Shown here: positions 52,846 to 60,110 of the stretch, piece by piece
Position numbering within the stretch: the first letter of the stretch is position 1
Layout of the letters: the number at the start of each line of letters is the position of its first letter
NCBI GenBank assembly: GCA_965214615.1
Contig: OZ243952.1
Coordinates: 310,001-374,000 of the forward strand
Reading direction: 5' to 3'
DNA: 64,000 bases
Source of the DNA: CBDAUN01 sp965214615
GTDB lineage: Bacteria > Pseudomonadota > Gammaproteobacteria > Arenicellales > JAJDZL01
Notes under the pieces: generated by a model
Seen by the model: only the letters and a program-made list of their open reading frames with translations
Database searches by the model: none
What the model was told of the DNA's origin: nothing
Made by a program: the position numbers and the translations under genes

Positions 52846-53940
52846 TCACAGAATTTTTTGTTTGGTAGTGATGGATTCAAAGCTAGGAGGCACTTCCATC
52901 TTAAGGTTTAATTCGCGAACTGAGGTCCCTAGAAGTTCGGCAGCCTTGGCTTCAGAAATTGCTCCTTCCGCAAGAGCACGGAAACATAGTCGCTCGAAAC
53001 GTTTGGGTTCTTCTCCAAGAATACTGTGCGGTTCCTGATATGGTGGGCTACGCCAACCACGATGAGTAAATTCCTCAAACAATTGCTGGAACATGCTTTT
53101 GCTGAAAATGCCAAGATCTTTACAGCGGTAGGTGAGCGCTTGAACGCTCACACCGAAAATCTGTTTGAGCGCAAAGAGTTCACTCCAACCAATGGACTTG
53201 CGGTGTTTTCCGATTTCAGCCCTCAATGTCTCTGCTGGCATAAGAAATGCTCCTGCAAAGTGATGAGCTGCTTTCTCTTCGTCAACTTTCGAAGCAACTT
53301 CCAAAATCATATGACCTAGTTCGTGAGCAATTGTGAATCGCTGTCGTTCTCCCCAGTCCTGTTTATTGACAACAACAACAGATGCGACATATCCATTCTC
53401 ACCCCGAACTCGCGCTGTTAGACCATCAATATTCTTCAAATCAATTGAAAGGACTTTGACACCGCGTTCTTCCAGAAGCTCGACCAAGTTTGGAATTGGA
53501 TCAAGGCCTAGCCCCCAGTGATCGCGGAGCCCCCGTGCAGCATGTTCTGCCTCAGCGGAACTACGCAATACTGGCCAAGGAGCTTCTCGTGGTTTATCCC
53601 AGATCACGCTTGGCAAATCAAGAAGTTCTTCAATTGAGAGGTAACGATCCAGCAAATGAAGTACCTTGGCTTTGATCTGTGCTTCTTCTCGCTTGCTAGC
53701 GAGTTTTTTCTTGCGAAACTCAACAGTTTCCAAAACCATTTTGTCTTCACCGAGAAGGTAGTCTACAGAAACATCAAGTGCGTCAGCGAGCGCTATAAGC
53801 ACATCTGAATTCGGCATTGATTTATCTCGCTCATACTTGCTAATCGCTTGCGCCGTCACCCGATTGTCAATTCTTGATTGGAGATCACGAAGGGATAGTC
53901 CTATAGCGGCACGAGACAGGCTAAGCCTCTTTCCTATCAT
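52846..53940 (-). CDS. XRE HTH - ImmA/IrrE metalloprotease fusion
   Basis: A 364-residue protein of the COG2856 type. The N-terminal XRE helix-turn-helix (residues ~5-62: LSLRDLQSRIDNRVTAQAISK, SMPNSDVLIALADALDVSVDYLLG) joins a central ImmA/IrrE zinc-protease domain with TIAHELGHMILEVA near residue 215 and a later EEKAAHHFAGAFLMP. Such proteins cleave repressors or act as antitoxin/regulator in toxin-antitoxin-like pairs. An ideal AGGAGG precedes the ATG. Its downstream partner is a DUF3800 protein. Confidence 0.92.
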   Translation of the reverse strand: MIGKRLSLSRAAIGLSLRDLQSRIDNRVTAQAISKYERDKSMPNSDVLIALADALDVSVDYLLGEDKMVLETVEFRKKKLASKREEAQIKAKVLHLLDRYLSIEELLDLPSVIWDKPREAPWPVLRSSAEAEHAARGLRDHWGLGLDPIPNLVELLEERGVKVLSIDLKNIDGLTARVRGENGYVASVVVVNKQDWGERQRFTIAHELGHMILEVASKVDEEKAAHHFAGAFLMPAETLRAEIGKHRKSIGWSELFALKQIFGVSVQALTYRCKDLGIFSKSMFQQLFEEFTHRGWRSPPYQEPHSILGEEPKRFERLCFRALAEGAISEAKAAELLGTSVRELNLKMEVPPSFESITTKQKIL

Positions 53941-54531
53941 TTTGGTTGCCTCCTCTTTGTCGAGTGATTGACAGAAGTTCGAATATCTATACAGAGTGTA
54001 AACTATGATCTAGATGCATGAACTCAATAATACGTTTATAGAAGTATGAAAAAAAGACTCTATTAGAATGGTGGACGAAAAATATACGACAACTTAGAAT
54101 AACATAAAATATTAATATAATACAAATAGATAAAACTTATATAAAGTCACACAATTAGCTCAATTTCTCCAAGTTTTTCAGACATCTGAGATACTTTGAA
54201 ACGCCTAGCAAAATACTTTATGGAGCGTTTTCAGAAAGTTTACAAATTGTACAGAATATTAATGAAGATGAATAGGCTATTTCTAAGCGAAATCACAGAT
54301 AAAAATAGCCACTTGGAATCATTGACTTACATCCAGGGCTAAATATTTTCGATCCAATGGTGTGACTAGTATCACACTTACACGAACAATCGCGTTCGGC
54401 AACATCAACCCCACTCGACCGGCGGTCAGTCACGGAATATTGGCGACTCTGGTGGCTGGATCACGTAGCCGAATGATTGCGTCAACGGCTCCTGAAAGCG
54501 GTGCCTGCACCGCCAAGTGCGTTGTTCGCGA
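53941..54531. other. AT-rich intergenic region with CRP-like dyad
   Basis: Nearly 600 bases, very AT-rich over 53990-54350, without a convincing gene. The right end is GC-richer (54400-54530) and looks like unrelated debris. A CRP-like site at 54361-54376 and an inverted repeat over the mcrC stop (54529-54550) are listed separately. Confidence 0.5.
54361..54376. promoter_or_regulatory. CRP/Vfr-like dyad
   Basis: TGTGACTAGTATCACA has perfect TGTGA/TCACA half-sites with the 6-base spacer of the CRP consensus. It lies 420 bases upstream of the XRE-ImmA start, so its target is unclear. A chance match or a phage operator is possible. Confidence 0.35.
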
Positions 54532-54550
54532 TTACGCTGTGGCGTAATCG
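54529..54550. terminator. Inverted repeat spanning the mcrC stop codon
   Basis: Arms CGATTACGC and GCGTAATCG with loop TGTG form a 9-base-pair stem that includes the mcrC termination codon. No T tract follows on the minus strand. It may protect or terminate the mcrBC transcript. Confidence 0.4.
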
Positions 54551-55659
54551 TCAATCAAGTACAAAAGACGAATACGAATTTCTTTTGGAGTTTGTCGAAG
54601 GTCAACCGTGGCGAAGCGAATCTTATGGTTTTGGATTTTTACTGATTCGTCGACCTCGGTCCCCACAGACGGGTGGAGGAGAATCCCAGACGCACTATCC
54701 GCCAACGGGTCTCCTCGTCCTTCCTGAGAGCGCAGATATGCATAAATCTGGTAAATGTATCCGCTCCGCAATGTCTCTTCCCGATACCAACCCGAAGTCA
54801 GTATGGAATTGAACTTTGTGTCAATTATGATGCGTCGCCCAGTTTCTTTGTGCTCTAGCACGATGTCAGTTTTCATAGACGGTAAGAAGTCGTCGATTTT
54901 AGGGCTAAGGGATTCATGCTTCCATGACAGTTGAACGCCTGGTTGAACTTTCCATCCACGATGTGACAGCGTAGCATCGTAGAATCCGGCGATGCCCTTT
55001 TCGTAAATTTTGTAGATGAAACTCTTCTCTCTTTCCGGCTTCCGAAGGAATTTCACTCCTGCATCCTCTGTCGGCAAAGCCAGGTCGAATGCCAGTTGCG
55101 CAGCATAGACCATGAGTCGATCGTCTGCGTCATGGCTGCCGATTCGATCAATCGACATTTCGTTTCGGCTTGGGCACTGGCCTGTTACTCCCATGCACAG
55201 CAGGCTGTTGGCCAGTTTTCGGCATCGGTGTGCCAATTGCCTGTCCTTTACCAACTTGGAAATCATTTGCAATGCCGCGCGAACAAAGCGGTTACGCTCG
55301 GTGTTCACTGTCATTTCATCGAAACTGCAGGCAATCTTTCCACGGTGAAGCAACAGCTTTCGTTCTGTGGAGATGTGGTTGATGCGACCCCGTACTCTGG
55401 AAACTATCAGCGACTTGGGACGGTATCCGTAAGTCAGATTTCTCTTGATACGGTGTTCTACACGACGAGTGAGGATTTCTGCGACCAGATTAGGGATGTC
55501 ATCCGGATTCTCTTCATGCCGCACCTTTTCGTCAGCCTCAATTTCCTTGTAGTATTCGGATGCATATAGAATCAGAAGCCATACGTTACGAACAGGAATC
55601 TTCCCTATAGTTCGGACTTCGTCGGCAACGTCGCGATTTTCTGATGCGGTTGATTGCAC
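54532..55659 (-). CDS. mcrC: McrC-like nuclease subunit
   Basis: About 375 residues. The N-terminal part (IPVRNVWLLILYASEYYKEIE; LTYGYRPKSLIVSRVRGRIN) is McrC-like, and the C-terminal PD-(D/E)XK nuclease core is seen as MKTDIVLEHKETGRR with IIIDTKFN (Asp … Asp-x-Lys). It associates with the McrB ring and cuts DNA carrying modified cytosines. The start is GTG 55659, two bases after the mcrB stop, or TTG 55665 overlapping it; either way the two genes are coupled. The active residues look intact. Confidence 0.9.
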   Translation of the reverse strand: MQSTASENRDVADEVRTIGKIPVRNVWLLILYASEYYKEIEADEKVRHEENPDDIPNLVAEILTRRVEHRIKRNLTYGYRPKSLIVSRVRGRINHISTERKLLLHRGKIACSFDEMTVNTERNRFVRAALQMISKLVKDRQLAHRCRKLANSLLCMGVTGQCPSRNEMSIDRIGSHDADDRLMVYAAQLAFDLALPTEDAGVKFLRKPEREKSFIYKIYEKGIAGFYDATLSHRGWKVQPGVQLSWKHESLSPKIDDFLPSMKTDIVLEHKETGRRIIIDTKFNSILTSGWYREETLRSGYIYQIYAYLRSQEGRGDPLADSASGILLHPSVGTEVDESVKIQNHKIRFATVDLRQTPKEIRIRLLYLIDDYATA

Positions 55660-55661
55660 GG

Positions 55662-57440
55662 TCAAAAACCGCTTAGCAGTTGTTCCTTGGCTGTTCTTGA
55701 TTGCTTGCTATCGTCAAACCAAATTTCGTCCAGCAACGGCCCTATCTCAAATTCAACGATATGCCGGAACCATTCTTTGGCATCATCGATCGTGCTTCCT
55801 GGCGGCGGGGTGACGTAGCTGTGTCCTACTCGAAACTGAGGCCCAAGGCTCTGATCATCGGCAATACTGTTATTTAATTTCGCAATTCGCGATTCGATCT
55901 CGCTCAATACGTCTGTATTGAGCGAAAAATTCTCTCTCATCCAATTTCGCCAGCGTTCACCAAGCATCGGTTCCAAATCTGCAAATGCGAATCGCCGGCG
56001 CAATGCTAAATCGACAAGTGCAAGGGACCTGTCTGCGACATTCATGGTTCCAATGACGTAGAGATTTTCGGGAATGTAAAAGCGTTCGTCTCCCTCGCCA
56101 TGGCTGTAAGACAGTTCAAGCGCTTCATCAGGACTACGTTTGTCTGCCTCGAGCAGAGTCAGCATTTCTCCAAAGATTTGCGCCGGATTGCCCCGGTTAA
56201 TTTCTTCAATGACGATGACATAGTCGTTATCGCTGTCATTTCTGGCCGTCTCGGCAATTTGCAAGAATGCTCCGTCAACCAAATTGAGCCGTGCATCCTC
56301 TCCGGGGCGCCATCCTCTGACAAAGTCTTCGTAGGACAGATTGGGGTGAAACTGAAACGCTATGAATCTTTCCGAATTGCGTTCGCCCATAAGGGCGAAT
56401 GCCAGGCGTTTCGCGAGCCAAGTCTTGCCGGTCCCTGGCGGACCTTGTAAAACCAAGTTCTTCTTCTTGCGCAGCCTATCGAGGATAGCCTCAAGCCTGT
56501 CTCGGTCCATAAAGCAACCGTCTGACACGATGTTGTCGAGCGTGTATGTTTCGTGTTCCGCTGGAACCGGAACCACCTCGTCTCCACCAGTTGGTTCATC
56601 AGACGGAGTTACCGGGGGTTCTTTAAACTCGAATGAATTCAAGGATAATTCGGGAAATGAATGGCTTGGAAATTTTTCGTCTCGAAATCGATCTTCCAGT
56701 CGTTTTTTAAGATCAAGGTATTCTTTGCCACTACAACGGTTTTTGTAGCCTCCTTTTCCAATCTGAATTCGAAGTATATTCTCAAGGTACTTGGTGGAGT
56801 GAGAATCCAAAGTTGGGAAGTGCCAAGGGCGGGCCCGATACAGACCTGAAGTCAGTCTCCATCCAGCACCTGAAGTTCGCATTGCGGCATCGAAAGCCTC
56901 GATGAACGATTGGTCGTTCGACTCGCTCGATGTATTCGAATGAATGATTGCCTGCTCAAAGACTTCCCAAAAGAGTTCGATATCATCTTTCTTACGATTC
57001 TTTGCGAACCTAAAGTACCAGGAATTTCTATTGTCAATTTTTGGTATTCCCTCAAACGATTTCGGACGGTGTTCAGTGACTCCAAGAAAATCCGCAAGTT
57101 TCTCGGCGGTAGCAATTCTATTCTCGTCGGACATATCTCGGTTGAATGCCCCCATGACTGTAAATGGACAAATATCTTCTAGCGGTCCTTCGTTACCGTC
57201 AGCAAACTTGTCTTTCAGACGCGGCATTAGGATATTCTCTGACGACAATCTTCGCATTTCGTCGAGAATTTCGTGACGACGGTCTTTGTAGAGCAATAGC
57301 TTGTCAGCAAACTCTTCGTAAAAGCTCGCCCACTTGAATCTTTGTTCGTCTCCTCGGACTATCCCGAGCCTCTCGTTCCAGTATCCGTTGTTGCGAAACC
57401 AGCCTATGTTCTGCGATTTTTTTTTGGAATGCGAAATCAA
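55662..57440 (-). CDS. mcrB: McrB-like AAA+ GTPase
   Basis: The open frame runs 592 codons from a TTG at 57440. Residues 333-340 are the Walker A GPPGTGKT, followed by Walker B VIVIEEINRGNPAQIFGEML and the McrB-type TMNVADRSLALVDLALRRRF. The classical McrB motif there is MNTADRS, which helps choose GTP; here Val replaces Thr. Residues ~10-290 are a helical N-terminal region (ICPFTVMGAFNRDMSDENR; LYRARPWHFPTLDSHS) rather than the E. coli McrB DNA-binding domain. The frame is probably the continuation of the EVE-like ORF upstream, separated by one base in an A9 tract. Confidence 0.9.
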   Translation of the reverse strand: MISHSKKKSQNIGWFRNNGYWNERLGIVRGDEQRFKWASFYEEFADKLLLYKDRRHEILDEMRRLSSENILMPRLKDKFADGNEGPLEDICPFTVMGAFNRDMSDENRIATAEKLADFLGVTEHRPKSFEGIPKIDNRNSWYFRFAKNRKKDDIELFWEVFEQAIIHSNTSSESNDQSFIEAFDAAMRTSGAGWRLTSGLYRARPWHFPTLDSHSTKYLENILRIQIGKGGYKNRCSGKEYLDLKKRLEDRFRDEKFPSHSFPELSLNSFEFKEPPVTPSDEPTGGDEVVPVPAEHETYTLDNIVSDGCFMDRDRLEAILDRLRKKKNLVLQGPPGTGKTWLAKRLAFALMGERNSERFIAFQFHPNLSYEDFVRGWRPGEDARLNLVDGAFLQIAETARNDSDNDYVIVIEEINRGNPAQIFGEMLTLLEADKRSPDEALELSYSHGEGDERFYIPENLYVIGTMNVADRSLALVDLALRRRFAFADLEPMLGERWRNWMRENFSLNTDVLSEIESRIAKLNNSIADDQSLGPQFRVGHSYVTPPPGSTIDDAKEWFRHIVEFEIGPLLDEIWFDDSKQSRTAKEQLLSGF

Positions 57441-57816
57441 TTAGCTGCACTTTCTTTTCGTTATCCGGCACCACCTTCCATGCAACGTAGCTGGATGTAA
57501 AGAAGAACCATTCTCTCAATGTGTCGAAAACGTTATCCCACTTTATCTTTAGCGAACGCCCATCACCGGGATTCTCCAAAACAGTGCCCGTTGCTGTAAT
57601 TTTCATAACCGAGCACAGCAACCCTTTCGAATTGTCGAACGGAAGATCACCCCGCCGCAACGAATAAATCTTGCCAGCGACTTTGTCGTCCACTTGGATC
57701 GATTTAATCAAGTCAGAGGCTTTGTTTTGCGGCGCCGTTTCCCATATCCCGTGTTCGTGGAATCGTGGTGTTTGGTCTGCCTGGTCGTGATCACATTTGA
57801 GAAACCAGTAGTTCAT
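57304..57816 (-). CDS. EVE-like domain ORF, probable N-terminal part of McrB
   Basis: From ATG 57816 the frame encodes MNYWFLKCDHDQADQTPRF, GIWETA, KVAGKIYSLRRGDL and TGTVLENPGDGRSLKIKW, an EVE/PUA-like pattern used to read modified bases. After FAFQKK it crosses nine A residues, shifts off the conserved frame and ends in nonsense at 57304. With eight A's it would read through FQKKSQNIGWF straight into McrB, giving a single protein of ~720 residues. So this is either a frameshifted gene, a homopolymer sequencing error, or a slippage-regulated fusion. Confidence 0.75.
   Translation of the reverse strand: MNYWFLKCDHDQADQTPRFHEHGIWETAPQNKASDLIKSIQVDDKVAGKIYSLRRGDLPFDNSKGLLCSVMKITATGTVLENPGDGRSLKIKWDNVFDTLREWFFFTSSYVAWKVVPDNEKKVQLIDFAFQKKIAEHRLVSQQRILEREARDSPRRRTKIQVGELLRRVC
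57417..57425. repeat. A9 homopolymer (T9 on plus strand) at the EVE/McrB junction
   Basis: Nine consecutive A residues on the coding strand sit exactly where the EVE-like frame must shift to enter McrB. Such tracts allow RNA polymerase slippage, replication slippage (phase variation) or sequencing error. Confidence 0.85.
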
Positions 57817-57843
57817 GTTCTATTCCCTGTAGATTAGTTTGCC

Positions 57844-57986
57844 TCAAAGCTTGCGAAGTCTAGCTTGTCGTTCCATTCTGATCAAAAGCTTCAATCCTTG
57901 TTCGACGGTTTATTCTTGGTCTTTGCACCGCAATCTTTCATTGCTTCCATCATCAATTCGTTGTCAATGTCGATATCTTTTCTCAT
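57844..57986 (-). pseudogene. VapB-like antitoxin, frameshifted
   Basis: ATG 57986 starts MRKDIDIDNELMMEAMKDCG and continues AKTKNK, the ribbon-helix-helix opening of VapB antitoxins (compare the family's 'MRTNIDIDDELMAEAMK'). Then a base is missing: the initial frame stops at TGA, but the shifted frame gives VEQGLKLLIRMERQARLRKL and a stop at 57844, the expected VapB ending. Restoring one base after AAT AAA yields ~47 residues. No VapC toxin gene follows; the EVE-McrB ORF begins 28 bases later, so it now sits at the head of mcrBC. Confidence 0.72.
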
Positions 57987-58000
57987 GGCGTAGCAACTTA

Positions 58001-58027
58001 ATGTGTACAAAAAAAAGTTACACACAT
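58001..58027. promoter_or_regulatory. Operator-like dyad upstream of the VapB relic
   Basis: ATGTGTAC and GTTACACACAT surround an A8 run (58009-58016), giving near-symmetrical TGTGTA/TACACA arms. It lies ~15-40 bases upstream of the VapB-like start, where a VapB autoregulatory operator is expected, and would also control mcrBC. Confidence 0.45.
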
Positions 58028-58094
58028 CATTAGCGAAGTTGAAAGTTTGGCATGCAGACCTGCTCAAGCTATTCGGGACATGATGAATTCGGAT

Positions 58095-59342
58095 TTAAGA
58101 CCACAATGTCGAGATCGGAGCCGCAACCATCCGGTCGCCGAATGGCACTGTTCGATCATGGTCGTACAGGACCATGCCTAAGATGAATCTGTCACCGCAA
58201 GCGGCTTCAAGGCGGCGCAAACCCGAAAAATCTCCTTTCGACGCAGTCGCCGATGCTTTTACTTCTATCCCAATGACCCGACCACGTCTGTCTTCTATGA
58301 CAAGATCGACTTCGTTGCGCTCCTTATCCCGAAAATGTGAGAACACATACCGGTCGTCTGACCAACTTGCGAGCTTGAGAATTTCACTGAAAACGAAACT
58401 TTCCAGCAGTGGTCCGAACAGTGTCCGTTCACGGTTCAAGCGTTCCAGTGAGATGTCTTTCAGTGTGGCTAGTAGCCCGGAGTCAAGAAAATGCAATTTG
58501 GGAGATTTTGTCAGGCGTTTCAAGGTATTCGTATACCAAGGCTGCAAGGTACGAACAAAAAAAAGATTTTCAAAAACGCTTACATACTTTTGCGTAGTGA
58601 CATGATTCATGCCCAGCGCCGCTCCAAAGGCGGAGTAATTGACAAGTTGCCCGGAATACTCGGCAAGAACACGCAACAGTCTCGGCATTACATCCAATTG
58701 TTCGATTCGTGCGATGTCACGCACGTCGCGCTGAACGATTGCCTCAACATAATCCAGATGCCAGTTCTGTCGGCTCCGCCAACCGGAACGGGCCAGAGCC
58801 TCAGGGTATCCACCTAGTAGGACAGCTGTGATCAGATCATCGCCAACAATGGGTGCAGTGGATTTCGGCACTTCGCCAGCGAACACCTGCTCCAGGAACG
58901 ATGACCGGCGTCCATGCAGTTCTGCCTGGGACAAGGGCAGCAAGCGGATTATTCCCATTCGGCCTGCAAGCGAATCAGCCAAGTATGGAAGCGTCATCAG
59001 ATTGGCGGACCCGGTTAATAGAAACCGCCCAGGCCGAGGGTCCGTATCCACTGCAGTCTTGATCGCTAGAATGAGATCGGGAACCCGGTGGACTTCGTCA
59101 ATGACCGCCCGATCAAGACCGCGCACGAAACCAACTGGGTCAGCCTGGGCGGATTCGAGAACAGTGGAATCATCCAACGTATAGAACGGGATATCATCCC
59201 CAGCAATTTGGCGTGCGAGTGTCGTTTTACCCGATTGCCGAGGACCGCAAACAAAAACAACTCTGGTATCAGCCAATGCCTCATCGACACGGCGTTTGGC
59301 AAAGCGAGGATACATTCCAGTTTCCAAAGTAGTTGATTGCAT
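58095..59342 (-). CDS. DUF4143-family AAA ATPase (copy 2)
   Basis: About 415 residues from ATG 59342 (MQSTTLETGMYPRFAKRRV); ATG 59315 is an alternative. Walker A is CGPRQSGKTT near residue 34, Walker B RAVIDEVHRVPDLI, sensor RFLLTGSANLMTLP. The DUF4143 half has VRTLQPWYTNTLKRLTKSPKLHFLDSGLL and a C-terminal NEVDLVIEDRRGRVIGIEVKAS with the nuclease-like EVD…EVK intact. The role of the family is unknown. Four 22-base repeats lie directly upstream. It is divergent from a DUF262 relic. It is a diverged paralogue of the copy at 9133, not a duplicate. Confidence 0.9.
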   Translation of the reverse strand: MQSTTLETGMYPRFAKRRVDEALADTRVVFVCGPRQSGKTTLARQIAGDDIPFYTLDDSTVLESAQADPVGFVRGLDRAVIDEVHRVPDLILAIKTAVDTDPRPGRFLLTGSANLMTLPYLADSLAGRMGIIRLLPLSQAELHGRRSSFLEQVFAGEVPKSTAPIVGDDLITAVLLGGYPEALARSGWRSRQNWHLDYVEAIVQRDVRDIARIEQLDVMPRLLRVLAEYSGQLVNYSAFGAALGMNHVTTQKYVSVFENLFFVRTLQPWYTNTLKRLTKSPKLHFLDSGLLATLKDISLERLNRERTLFGPLLESFVFSEILKLASWSDDRYVFSHFRDKERNEVDLVIEDRRGRVIGIEVKASATASKGDFSGLRRLEAACGDRFILGMVLYDHDRTVPFGDRMVAAPISTLWS

Positions 59343-59354
59343 GCAAGATAGTGT

Positions 59355-59434
59355 ACGACTTTTTGAAAACGATTGCACGACTATCTGAAAGTCAAGTCAC
59401 GACTATCTGAAATTAAACGCACGACTATTTAAAA
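59355..59434. repeat. Four direct repeats with exact 22-bp period (iterons)
   Basis: Copies start at 59355, 59377, 59399 and 59421: ACGACTTTTTGAAA, ACGACTATCTGAAA twice, and ACGACTATTTAAAA. A 14-base core alternates with 8 unrelated bases. An inverted partial copy, AGATAGT, is at 59346. The period is about two DNA turns, so four protein copies would bind one face. The position, 13 bases upstream of the ATPase start, suggests an operator array. Confidence 0.85.
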
Positions 59435-59510
59435 GCATACATTTGACCAATTGAAGAGGCTCTGTGCGCTGTGGAAAGGCGCTTTACTCTGGCAGGCGCG
59501 ACTCCCACCT

Positions 59511-59533
59511 GTTATTTTCCACGAGAAAATAAC
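59511..59533. repeat. 9-bp perfect inverted repeat GTTATTTTC/GAAAATAAC
   Basis: Arms at 59511-59519 and 59525-59533 with loop CACGA. The open frame of the DUF262 relic begins at the right arm. It may be the scar or end of a lost element, or an operator. There is no T tract. Confidence 0.5.
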
Positions 59534-59562
59534 ACCGCTTCGCGCCGACACCAATCTTAATA

Positions 59563-60105
59563 TTGCGCCTAACGCATCAAATAAAATTTGTCGTGTCCAA
59601 AGATCCTAAGATCGTGGATCTGTGCCGGGAGACCAAGGGAGGCACGTCAGTCTACAATGGTATCTTCAACCTGCTCGTGCTGCATGGTGCTTGCGACTGG
59701 ATGGCCGGTAACGTCCCCCAGTACGACGATCTTGACGACCACCATATCGTTTCCAAAAGCTGGGGGAAGGAGAACGGCCTCTACGGCACCATCGACACGA
59801 TCTTGAACCGCACCCCGCTCAGCGCCAACACCAACCGCAACGTCATTCGGGAGCGTCTGCCAAAACAGTACCTACCCGCGCTTATTGCGGAGAGCGGCGA
59901 AGCCAGTATCAGGGCTACCCTAGAATCGCATTTCATCTCCCCGACAGCGATCGATATTTTGTTGCACGAACCGTTCACAATAGACGACTTCAAGGCTTTT
60001 CTTGTAGAGCGACAGCGCACGCTTCAGGACGCGATCGAGGACCTTCTGGTGAAAGGAACGGATGGACCTGCCGCTTCAACTGCGGGAACTGGACGTATAG
60101 ATTAA
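59563..60105 (+). pseudogene. DUF262 family protein, C-terminal HNH-containing relic
   Basis: The 180-codon frame from TTG 59563 begins in the middle of a protein. It contains GIFNLLVLHGACDWMAG, the HNH-like core YDDLDDHHIVSKSWGKENGL, and NRTPLSANTNRNVIRERLP. This is the C-terminal end of a second group of DUF262 proteins; the N-terminal DGQQR domain is missing, and the frame is closed at 59530-59532. It is therefore probably a decayed restriction gene. It is convergent with darG (5 bases) and divergent from the DUF4143 ATPase. Confidence 0.75.
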
Positions 60106-60110
60106 GGTAG

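Noticed and set aside
59355..59434. CRISPR array
   Set aside because: Repeat core of 14 bases and spacers of 8 bases are far too short, and no cas gene is present.
59511..59533. Integron attC site
   Set aside because: The arms do not fit GTTRRRY/RYYYAAC and no integrase is present.
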